Position numbers and translations under genes: made by a program. The notes below the pieces were generated by a model. The model was not told where the DNA came from. It saw only the letters and a list, made by a program, of their open reading frames with translations, and ran no database searches. A DNA stretch of 5,192 nucleotides from an uncultured Clostridia bacterium (GTDB lineage: Bacteria; Bacillota; Clostridia; Christensenellales; Aristaeellaceae). Positions 1 through 5,192 of the stretch are shown here, in pieces. Position 1 is the stretch's first letter. Every line of letters starts with the position of its first letter. Where the stretch lies: assembly GCA_934615235.1 (NCBI GenBank), contig CAKTTL010000153.1, forward strand, positions 1-5,192. The letters run 5' to 3'.

Positions 1-11
1 TGTTTGCACTT

Positions 12-41
12 TATATATCATAATTTTTTAGCATATTTCAA
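12..41 (-). promoter_or_regulatory. candidate leftward sigma-A promoter
   Basis: On the minus strand a TTGAAA -35 (bases 36-41) is followed after 18 bases by TATATA (12-17), with a TG one base upstream of the -10 as in extended -10 promoters. It would drive a gene beyond the left edge. The whole stretch 1-70 is AT-rich, so chance matches are easy. No other signal is seen in 1-84. Confidence 0.3.
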
Positions 42-84
42 CTCTCATTTTCGTGTCTGCACCATCATTTCTGCGTCCTTTTTG

Positions 85-124
85 AAAAAAAGAATTACTT
101 TTGATCATAGAAATCAAAAGTAAT
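85..124 (-). terminator. Rho-independent terminator of the sensor/AraC gene
   Basis: A perfect 12-bp inverted repeat (94-105 and 113-124, ATTACTTTTGAT and its complement) has a 7-base loop. Read on the minus strand it is followed by TCTTTTTTT (85-93). It starts 47 bases after the regulator's stop codon. The stem is AT-rich, but its length and the T7 tract make an intrinsic terminator for leftward transcription likely. On the plus strand no T tract follows, so it is probably one-directional. Confidence 0.85.
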
Positions 125-171
125 GCTTCATTTCATTGTATAAAATACTATCCGGATTTTATCTTTTTCGT

Positions 172-2478
172 TCAACGCTTCCCGTTTCGCACAGATAATC
201 TGTAATGACTCGGCAGAATCCCTTCCCGTTTCTTAAAAATACGACAGAGACTCTGCTCGTTATTGCAGCCAACAGCAAGCGCAATCTCCCGAATCGTCAT
301 ATTCGTTTCCTGTAGCAACTTCTTTGCCTCCGCAAGGCGTTTATCGTTAAGAAAATCCAGGATGCTGCATTGCATGCTCTCTTTGAAGACCTTTCGCGCA
401 TAGCTGTAGCTTATTTCTAATTGAGCCGCCACATCTTCAATGCTCAGATCATTTTGATAATTCTCATCTATATACCTGCAAATCCGTTTAACCGTTCCGT
501 CCTCCACAGGCTTACGACTCATCAGCCTTTGCATAGCCGAACCCAATTGCTCTTGGAAAAAGTCCTCTACTTCATCTAATGTCGCCATAGGTCTGAAAAA
601 CAACCTGTCTAAAATCACCGTCACCTCCGGAATAGATATGCCGTCGGTTCTTCCTTTCTCATTTAATATCCTCACGACGGTTCCTGCGAAAAGATGCAAT
701 GCAAGCATTGCATTATCAACCGTAATATCAGTTTTACTACGTAATGTTTGAATAAACTCTCCCACTGCCGCCATTACCATCGACCCGTTTCCTGATGAAA
801 TCGCGTTGGTTAATTGCCTTTCCTGCATAAATGGATAGAAGAAATGTGCCTGATCTTCCGGTGTTTCTGTCGCCATTACAATACAACGATACCCGCGCAG
901 CAATTTCATTCGCGCAGCATTGCGCGCCTCAAGATAAGAGTTATGAGCTTTCACCGTAGTGCGCCACGGTTTAGAAATGCCGATAGAGTAAGAGAATCCA
1001 AGTGTTTTTTCGCAGTTTTCCTGAAAAGTACGTAATGCATCGACAATCTCCTCATATCCACCGTCTTGAGGCAACCTATGACAAACAATCAGCGTATCTC
1101 TGTTAATATACAATATTGTGTATTGCGCATCCTGCATCGCCAATGCATCTATGCACAGACCGGCCGCCAAACTTTGATATTGCTTCAAATCTTCTCCATG
1201 GCAATGCGTCAATCGCGAAATTGCGTTGTCATTTGACATATACAACGTAATCTGCTCACATTCACCGCACATTTCCGTTAGCGTCGGATCCTCCTCTTCT
1301 TCTCCTTCGGATAATAGTAGCGACTCCGCATACCGCTGTCTATGTTCCCAGCTTCGCTTTTCCACCTCTCTCGACAATCTTTTTTCTTCCTGTTGCAAAT
1401 ATAACATGGCCTTCTCAATTCGATGAATATCGTCCGGCCCTGTATTGCGAAAACGCTCGTCAGCTTCCAACTGCTCTCTCAAGCGCATAATCGGCAAAGA
1501 CAATCTTTTCGCCAGAATCCAAACCAGCACGCCGCAGAACAGAAAAACTGTGCTCATGGCAAGCGCCATAATACGAAGACTTCTGTCTCGAAGAGAAATC
1601 ATATCATGCAGACTAGACAGGCGAACAACCCACCAATCCCTGCATATTTCCATCTGAGCATAACTCACAACAAAATCTTCATCATTAAATTTCCGAACAA
1701 AACTGCCGCCTTCTTCATTCACCTTGCTTTTTACGTCCTGCAACCCGTTCACACATTCCGTAATTTCCGTGCCAATTCCGTTACATGCAACTTCCCCGCT
1801 ACGATTTACAATCGCCGTAGATTCTATTCCAGAAGCATTTAGAATCGACAAAATCTCGCTTTCCAAAATATTGAACACAACAAGCCCTCGCACATTCGGC
1901 GCGATATAAGTCGAAAGGGGATAAATATATGTCATTACATACGTCGGAGTATTAGATTGATACGGATATACCGTACGCACACCCATCCACATTTCATTTT
2001 CCTCATCGCTTTCACGATATGCCTCAAGCCATGCACGATCAGAAAATTTTTCGGCGTATGCAAATTCGGAATTAGACGAAATCACATAATTCAAATCAGA
2101 CAGGTAAAGATAAACCGATTGAAAGCCGGCGTTCGCTCGAGCAATATGAACCAAATGATTATATAGATTTCTTCTCAACAAAATCCCTTGCGTCCCGCGT
2201 GATAAAAAAGTTTGCGCTGAAATGTTCCCGCTTGTTGTCTGGTTGATTAGTAGCGTCAAGTGCAACGCATCGCGCGCTAATCCGTTCGCCATAACCGTCA
2301 TCGTATCTGATACGCTGCGAACACTCTCCTCGCATTCAATCGCTATCTGTTTTTCCGCATAATCGCTCATAACGCTATAGGAAGAAAAAAGAGCACTCAG
2401 ACAACACATCAACACTATTATAAGAATAATAAAGAAAACTTTTTCAAAATAAGAAACCCCGTCACGTTGTCTGTTCAT
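172..2478 (-). CDS. Membrane-bound sensor fused to an AraC-family DNA-binding domain
   Basis: A one-protein signal transducer of 768 residues. Residues 13-34 form a transmembrane helix. Residues about 40-295 are an extracellular sensor of the double-Cache type. A second helix lies at about 303-323, followed by a HAMP-like linker and coiled coil (324-385). Residues about 405-535 resemble the degenerate GGDEF-like middle region of YesN-type regulators. The AraC domain is at 662-760: helix-turn-helix 1 near 678-700 (LSIEDVAAQLEISYSYARKV) and helix 2 near 727-750, ending in the family signature IFKKREGILPSHYR. In this class an extracellular ligand, often a sugar, controls nearby glycan-use genes; the ligand here is unknown. 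The start at 2478 is chosen because an ATG has AGAGGA six bases upstream; a TTG at 2508 in frame has none. The gene is intact, has its own promoter and terminator, and lies downstream of a wrecked GH127 gene. It is more AT-rich than that relic, suggesting a different origin. The exact sensor subfamily is inferred from topology only. Confidence 0.93.
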   Translation of the reverse strand: MNRQRDGVSYFEKVFFIILIIVLMCCLSALFSSYSVMSDYAEKQIAIECEESVRSVSDTMTVMANGLARDALHLTLLINQTTSGNISAQTFLSRGTQGILLRRNLYNHLVHIARANAGFQSVYLYLSDLNYVISSNSEFAYAEKFSDRAWLEAYRESDEENEMWMGVRTVYPYQSNTPTYVMTYIYPLSTYIAPNVRGLVVFNILESEILSILNASGIESTAIVNRSGEVACNGIGTEITECVNGLQDVKSKVNEEGGSFVRKFNDEDFVVSYAQMEICRDWWVVRLSSLHDMISLRDRSLRIMALAMSTVFLFCGVLVWILAKRLSLPIMRLREQLEADERFRNTGPDDIHRIEKAMLYLQQEEKRLSREVEKRSWEHRQRYAESLLLSEGEEEEDPTLTEMCGECEQITLYMSNDNAISRLTHCHGEDLKQYQSLAAGLCIDALAMQDAQYTILYINRDTLIVCHRLPQDGGYEEIVDALRTFQENCEKTLGFSYSIGISKPWRTTVKAHNSYLEARNAARMKLLRGYRCIVMATETPEDQAHFFYPFMQERQLTNAISSGNGSMVMAAVGEFIQTLRSKTDITVDNAMLALHLFAGTVVRILNEKGRTDGISIPEVTVILDRLFFRPMATLDEVEDFFQEQLGSAMQRLMSRKPVEDGTVKRICRYIDENYQNDLSIEDVAAQLEISYSYARKVFKESMQCSILDFLNDKRLAEAKKLLQETNMTIREIALAVGCNNEQSLCRIFKKREGILPSHYRLSVRNGKR

Positions 2479-2484
2479 ATAATA

Positions 2485-2490
2485 TCCTCT
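2485..2490 (-). promoter_or_regulatory. Ribosome binding site of the sensor/AraC gene
   Basis: AGAGGA on the minus strand, six bases before the ATG at 2476-2478. It decides the start in favour of this ATG over the TTG at 2506-2508, which would add ten residues and has no Shine-Dalgarno sequence. Confidence 0.8.
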
Positions 2491-2528
2491 CATCGGCAGC
2501 CAGCACAATTTTCATATGATTTGCATTT

Positions 2529-2558
2529 ACAATATCACTTCTCAATGCCGTTTGTCAA
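2529..2558 (-). promoter_or_regulatory. sigma-A promoter of the sensor/AraC gene
   Basis: A consensus TTGACA -35 (2553-2558) is followed by an 18-base spacer and TATTGT (2529-2534), with TG one base upstream of the -10 (extended -10 form). Transcription should start near 2522, giving a leader of about 44 bases. It lies between the terminator of the GH127 relic (2638-2674) and the regulator, so the regulator appears to be its own transcription unit. I see no clear operator repeat around it, and no gene in 2519-2768. Confidence 0.72.
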
Positions 2559-2637
2559 CAAAAGGCGCTCTTAAAAACGTCTCTCCATTCCAGCTGCCCG
2601 CCCCTTCTCCATCGCGCACGCGGTTCATCACATCCCC

Positions 2638-2674
2638 AAAACATAAAATACGGCTGGCAGCACCGCCGCCAGCC
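2638..2674 (-). terminator. Probable terminator behind the GH127 relic
   Basis: A GC-rich 10-bp stem (2652-2661 with 2665-2674, one G-U wobble, 3-base loop) begins 94 bases after the original GH127 stop codon. On the minus strand it is followed by GTATTTTATGTTTT, an imperfect T tract. Position and strand fit an intrinsic terminator of the former sugar operon. The interrupted T tract lowers confidence. Confidence 0.6.
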
Positions 2675-2768
2675 GAAATCATATGCAATTCAGAATACGT
2701 TCGCTCGACCGTCCGCAGGGTGAGAACCATTTCGCGCCATCTCTCCTCCGCCTCTCGTGTTCCCCCGC

Positions 2769-4118
2769 CTATTCGGCAATCTACACGCGCATCTCGTTTA
2801 GTCCGCGATTCCCCCACGCGAAGTGCGGAATCGCCGTGACCTGTGTCTTATGGAAAACGGGCAGCCGGTCGCTGTAGAGCGCGCCCTGCGCGTCCGCGCA
2901 CTCGCCCTCCGTACGGAGCGCCGTCATACCCGTGAGCGGACCGGTCTGCACCCGCTCGGCAGCAATCTTCGCTTCGCGGCGCAAATGCAGCGCGCACAAC
3001 GCCGCTCCGTTATCGACACTCTCCAGACAATAGGCAACGGGGCCGCGCTGTAGCGCCGCACAATTCGTATCCGCACGAACGTCGGGATTGGCGTACACGC
3101 AGCGAACGGCCAGCTCAATCTGCAATTCGATTTCGTGCGCGCCGTGCGTGAGCTGCAGGCGTCAGTATCCGTCCACCGGCTCAACAGGCCGCTCACAGCC
3201 GTCCAGCCGCAGCGCGTTTTGCCGGCTCCAGTCAGGAATCCGCAGCGCCACGCTTAGCGGCCTGTCCGTTTCGATTTTCCAGCGCAGCTCGCCTTCCCAC
3301 GGGTAGTCGCTCTCATGCGTAACCTTCACGCCGTCCCATTCGATAGCGCCGTCAGCGTACAGATGAATACCCAGATTTTCGCCGTCGTAGCCGTAGACGT
3401 AGACGTAATCGTACAGCGAAAGCAGCAGGCGCGCCATATTCGGTGGGCAGCACGCGCGGCCGAACCATACCGAGCGCTCGGGCAGCGCGTAGCGATAATC
3501 CGGGCTTTGCCCGGAAATTTCCGGAATCACCTCCAGCGGATTGACGTAGAAATACCGATCACCTGCCAGGTTGGAGCCGCTAAGAACGGTGTTGTACAGC
3601 GCGCGCTCCATCTCGTCCGCAATCTCGCCGCGCATATGCAGCTTGAGCATGCGGCGCGCCCAGAACACAAAGGCGACGGATGCGCAGGTTTCCGCGTAGA
3701 CACCATATCGTTGGGCATTTCGAGCTCTTCGGCGGACGCTTCGCCATGATGCGTCGCACCGAAACCGCTGGTGATGTACATCTGCCGAGTTACGACGTTG
3801 TCCCAGAGCGTGTCGAGCGTCTCGATCAGGCCTGTGGCGCGGGTCGCGATCGCCTCGTCTGTCGCGCCGGAGTAAAGATACAGCGCGCGCACCACATGGC
3901 CGACGGCGCGCTTTGGCTCCCTCAGCGGCTTATGCGCCTGATAGTACGTCAACTCCTCCTCGTTGATGTCCTTTTCGTGTTCCTTTTCCTCAAGTTTTTC
4001 CAGCTCCTCAAATTCCTGTTCGAAGTAGTTTGGCCGCGTGCCGCGGTGGTCGATGAACAGCTTCGCCAGCTCTCTGTATTTTTTCACGCCCCGCCGCCTG
4101 CGCTAGGCGGTAGAGCGC
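2769..4118 (-). pseudogene. Truncated, multiply broken GH127 (DUF1680) beta-L-arabinofuranosidase
   Basis: When intact this family removes terminal beta-L-arabinofuranosyl residues from plant glycans and glycoproteins, using a zinc-bound cysteine nucleophile. Motifs in order: YITSGFGATHHGEA, MPND then YAETCAS, FWARRM, ERALYNTVLSG, YVNPLEV, WFGRACCPPNMARLL, and near the end LQRGPVAYCLE and AIPHFAWGNRG. The Glu of HHGE is exactly 16 residues before the Glu of AETC, matching Glu322/Glu338 of the characterised Bifidobacterium enzyme HypBA1 as I recall it; AETC and ACC supply the zinc/nucleophile cysteines. Lesions on the minus strand: loss of about 195 N-terminal residues at the junction with the receiver fragment; one extra A in the A run 4079-4084; two extra bases at 3699-3700 (between MPNDMV and YAETC); in-frame TGA at 3162-3164; in-frame TAG at 2781-2783, where the family usually has Trp. 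The original stop is TAG at 2769-2771. The piece is about 450 codons, consistent with a family length near 650. Identity is very secure; inactivity is secure unless several bases are sequencing errors. Confidence 0.93.
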
Positions 4119-4326
4119 CAGCTCCAGACCGAACATCCCCGGCATTTTAATATCCGTAATCAGAATATCCGCTTCTTCTTTTTCCAGAAACCGCCAGGCC
4201 TGATCGCCCATCTTGAACGCGCCCATCAAAGCAAAATCGGGGGGCGTTTTTTTCGATTTTCTGAGAAAGGATTCGCCGAGGTATTCCTTCGTCGTCAACG
4301 ATCACTACTCGATACAAGCTAAACAC
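4119..4326 (-). pseudogene. Receiver-domain fragment of a YesN-type response regulator
   Basis: This is the first ~69 residues of a response regulator receiver domain. Starting from GTG at 4324-4326, the frame gives YRVVIVDDE (the acidic pair that binds magnesium) and QKIEKNAP. It then needs a one-base correction in the C run at 4239-4244 (C6 read as C5) to continue as DFALMGAF and ADILITDIKMPGM. The phospho-acceptor would be Asp58 of ITDIKMPG. The sequence then passes in frame into the GH127 relic at about 4116-4127, so the rest of the receiver (with its conserved Lys), the linker and the output domain are missing. Receiver proteins of this style beside GH127 genes usually pair with a YesM-type histidine kinase; the YesN assignment is inferred from this context, since the AraC output domain is not present. 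An alternative reading from TTG at 4298 lacks the VIVDDE start and a ribosome binding site. Confidence 0.85.
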
Positions 4327-4331
4327 CCCAT

Positions 4332-4337
4332 CCTCCT
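4332..4337 (-). promoter_or_regulatory. Ribosome binding site of the receiver fragment
   Basis: A perfect AGGAGG on the minus strand, five bases before the GTG at 4324-4326. It sets the start of the receiver fragment in the frame that encodes YRVVIVDDE and so reveals the downstream frameshift. Confidence 0.75.
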
Positions 4338-4350
4338 GTTTTTCACCCCC

Positions 4351-4511
4351 GCTTTAGCATAAGGACCACCCGCTTTTGCAAGCGGCTACAGGAAAAACTG
4401 GGCTTAATTGGCACGATAAGTTCCTTTTGACATAGTTTGATGAGGGAGCTTTTTCGAAAATACCTTGCTGTGTAACAAATAGCAATTAAATCAAGCCTCT
4501 CCTATCAGGCT
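4351..4511 (-). repeat. Probable dispersed repeat, with small hairpins
   Basis: A non-coding-looking block directly upstream of the receiver ribosome binding site. On the minus strand one frame stays open for 43 codons (4354-4485) and includes GIFEKAPSSNYVKRNLSCQL; a second frame is also open across most of it. I recall this conceptual peptide as a recurring short hypothetical ORF in gut Clostridia genomes, which would make the block an interspersed repeat rather than a gene; this is memory, not a search. It has no ribosome binding site or ATG. Two hairpins are visible: CCGCTT/AAGCGG with a 4-base loop (4370-4385) and AGCCT/AGGCT (4494-4498 with 4507-4511). No strong promoter for the receiver fragment is visible in it. 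Confidence 0.4.
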
Positions 4512-4582
4512 CCAACCGCCATTGACTGTATAAAGTTCTCTAACAACCTCTTGCGGATATTGCGGGCATTCGCTTCATTTAA
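4505..4582 (-). pseudogene. Possible C-terminal relic of an unrecognised gene
   Basis: The frame after a TAA at 4583-4585 gives 25 residues, including NARNIRKRLLENFIQSMA, and ends at tandem stops TGA TAG (4502-4507). The basic, helical look resembles the end of a real protein, but the piece is too short to assign and has no start. It ends next to the probable repeat and begins 22 bases from the tRNA-Pro relic. It may equally be chance. Confidence 0.22.
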
Positions 4583-4606
4583 TTATGTAACTATAGCTAC
4601 TTCTGG

Positions 4607-4651
4607 TGGTTCGGGACCAAAAGGTCGCAGGTTCAAATCCTGTCACCTCGA
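4607..4651 (+). tRNA. 3' fragment of tRNA-Pro (CGG); 5' half missing
   Basis: The sequence matches the 3' half of bacterial tRNA-Pro: anticodon loop TTCGGGA (4610-4616, anticodon CGG), 3' anticodon strand CCAAA, a 5-base variable loop AGGTC, T stem GCAGG/CCTGT around TTCAAAT (4627-4643), 3' acceptor strand CACCTCG (4644-4650) and discriminator A. The 5' anticodon strand pairs only over three bases (4607-4609), and upstream I find no D arm and no CGAGGTG to pair with the acceptor strand. It therefore cannot fold into a tRNA. The bases after the discriminator are CTACCA rather than CCA. A terminator follows immediately. Such orphan 3' ends are typical of attachment sites of integrative elements. 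Confidence 0.8.
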
Positions 4652-4656
4652 CTACC

Positions 4657-4700
4657 AAAGAACTCGGATATTGATACAATGTCCGGGTTCTTTCTTTTTT
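4657..4700 (+). terminator. Rho-independent terminator behind the tRNA-Pro fragment
   Basis: A 12-bp stem (4657-4668 with 4682-4693; AAAGAACTCGGA against TCCGGGTTCTTT, one G-U wobble) encloses a 13-base loop that contains a further ATTG/CAAT pairing. It is followed by CTTTTTT (4694-4700). It begins six bases after the tRNA discriminator base and is most simply the native terminator of a tRNA-Pro gene. On the minus strand no T tract follows. Confidence 0.87.
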
Positions 4701-4777
4701 GTATATTATTGTAGTTCTGTCGCTATAAAACCAATTATCTCGTATAGTTTCGGCAGAAAGCGCAAGTAAATATTCAG

Positions 4778-5019
4778 CTAATAAAAATAATTATGCGTCA
4801 TATCGTTCGCTCGTCCAAGCGGCACAGGATGTTTTCGAGCGTATTCTTTCGCCTTTTCCTCGATTTTTTGTAAAGAGTGAACCGCCGAACCTGCTTCAAA
4901 GACAACCGTCACGTAATTCGTGACGCTTACTCGGCGTAACGTTTGCGGGTTTGAGGGAAGTAATATAAAGAACTTTCAGGAGGAACAAAAGCGCGGGAAC
5001 CGAAAGCTAAATGTTCACA
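4778..5019 (-). pseudogene. Broken reading frame, unrecognised product
   Basis: Two coding-like pieces on the minus strand read as one protein if a single base is restored near 4930. The first (4927-5019) includes GSRAFVPPESSLYYFPQTRK and ends RYAE at a TAA. The second (4778-4930, next frame) continues VSVTNYVTVVFEAGSAV, then KIEEKAKEYARKHP, and ends at TAG 4778-4780. Inserting one G (GAGTAAGC to GAGGTAAGC) joins them into about 80 residues. No start codon with a ribosome binding site is visible, and the first piece is in frame with the gene upstream, separated from it only by the TGA at 5020-5022. It may be the tail of that gene, or a separate gene whose start is damaged. No family recognised. 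Confidence 0.45.
4907..4925. repeat. Perfect 7-bp inverted repeat
   Basis: CGTCACG (4907-4913) and CGTGACG (4919-4925) are exact reverse complements around TAATT. There is no T tract on either strand, so it is not a terminator. It sits next to the frameshift at about 4926-4930 in the broken reading frame, inside the codons for VTNYVTV. Confidence 0.5.
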
Positions 5020-5192
5020 TCATTCCCGTACAGCAAACGCGTTATTCTCGTGAGGTTTCAATTCTCCGATATATTCTCCGTTGATATAAACAAAGGGGCC
5101 TGGCTCTTCTTCTTCGCCAAAATATTCCGCCCTTTGGGAAAGCATATCCAGCAATTCGGTCAGGTCGTAAATTTTCGTCGCCTGATATGGTT
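5020..5192 (-). CDS. C-terminal part of an unrecognised protein (runs off the right edge)
   Basis: Fifty-seven codons on the minus strand, open to the edge and ending at TGA 5020-5022. Readable parts are KIYDLTELLDMLSQRAEYF, an acidic patch GEEEEPGPF, VYINGEYIGELKPHENN and a final AFAVRE. The regular amphipathic helix followed by a beta-like GPFVYINGEYIGEL is protein-like, and the codon use is orderly. I do not recognise the family. The frame remains open past its stop into the broken frame 4778-5019, so the TGA may be either the real end or a nonsense mutation in a longer gene. Confidence 0.6.
   Translation of the reverse strand, partial: PYQATKIYDLTELLDMLSQRAEYFGEEEEPGPFVYINGEYIGELKPHENNAFAVRE

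Noticed and set aside
2462..2515. A 17-codon leader-peptide-like frame overlapping the regulator start (MKIVLAADERILYEQTT)
   Set aside because: It lies about seven bases from the predicted transcription start, has no ribosome binding site, and the frame length is easily chance.
2542..2817. A 91-codon minus-strand open frame between the GH127 relic and the regulator
   Set aside because: It overlaps the GH127 tail in another frame, contains the terminator hairpin and ends inside the regulator's promoter; its sequence is not protein-like in any family I know.
3162..3164. TGA as a selenocysteine or recoded codon in GH127
   Set aside because: The position is outside the active site, where the cysteines are ordinary codons, and the same gene also has a TAG and frameshifts, so plain decay explains it.
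3315..4150. Long plus-strand open frames (144 and 156 codons) opposite the GH127 relic
   Set aside because: They are shadows of the GC-rich GH127 coding strand; the minus strand carries the family motifs and these have none.
4428..4434. A plus-strand TTGACA that looks like a -35 box
   Set aside because: No acceptable -10 sequence lies 16-19 bases downstream, and no plus-strand gene follows before the tRNA fragment.
4551..4769. A plus-strand open frame of 72 codons starting at an ATG-like position and reading GPKGRRFKSCHLD
   Set aside because: Its middle is translated tRNA-Pro sequence and its end is a transcription terminator; it is a typical false ORF made from a tRNA.

Overview
The window looks like an accessory, decaying stretch of a gut-type Firmicutes (Clostridia) chromosome. 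Support: a membrane-anchored sensor fused to an AraC DNA-binding domain, a YesN-type receiver fragment, a GH127 beta-L-arabinofuranosidase relic, sigma-A-like promoters, AGGAGG-type ribosome binding sites and T-rich terminators. Species cannot be named from the sequence. Base composition changes abruptly: the regulator gene is AT-leaning, while the glycosidase relic to its right is clearly GC-rich.

Layout. Bases 1-171 are AT-rich and hold the terminator of the regulator gene plus a weak leftward promoter candidate. One intact gene fills 172-2478 on the minus strand: a 768-residue sensor/AraC regulator with its own promoter (2529-2558). Bases 2519-2768 hold that promoter and the terminator of the upstream relic, and no gene I can support. 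From 2769 to 4326 (minus) lies a chimeric pseudogene. It is the first ~69 codons of a response regulator receiver domain joined, in frame and at a short shared sequence, to a GH127 enzyme that has lost about its first 195 residues. The chimera carries frameshifts at 4239-4244, 4079-4084 and 3699-3700 and stop codons at 3162-3164 and 2781-2783. All three coding-strand hallmarks of the GH127 active site can still be read. Bases 4327-4600 hold non-coding or relic sequence, including what looks like a dispersed repeat. At 4607-4651 (plus) is the 3' part of a tRNA-Pro(CGG), followed by a strong terminator; the 5' half is absent. Bases 4701-4777 show nothing. From 4778 to the right edge (minus) are the end of one unrecognised gene and a broken unrecognised reading frame.

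How it fits together. The receiver, GH127 and sensor/AraC genes have the content expected of a carbohydrate-utilisation locus for arabinofuranosyl glycans, of which only the last regulator is intact. The orphan 3' tRNA-Pro end with its native-looking terminator resembles the attR-type end of an integrated element lying to the left, so the locus may be the eroded edge of a genomic island. I see no defence system, CRISPR array or clearly new machinery. The interest lies in the decay history, the tRNA relic, the probable dispersed repeat and the unidentified genes at the right edge.
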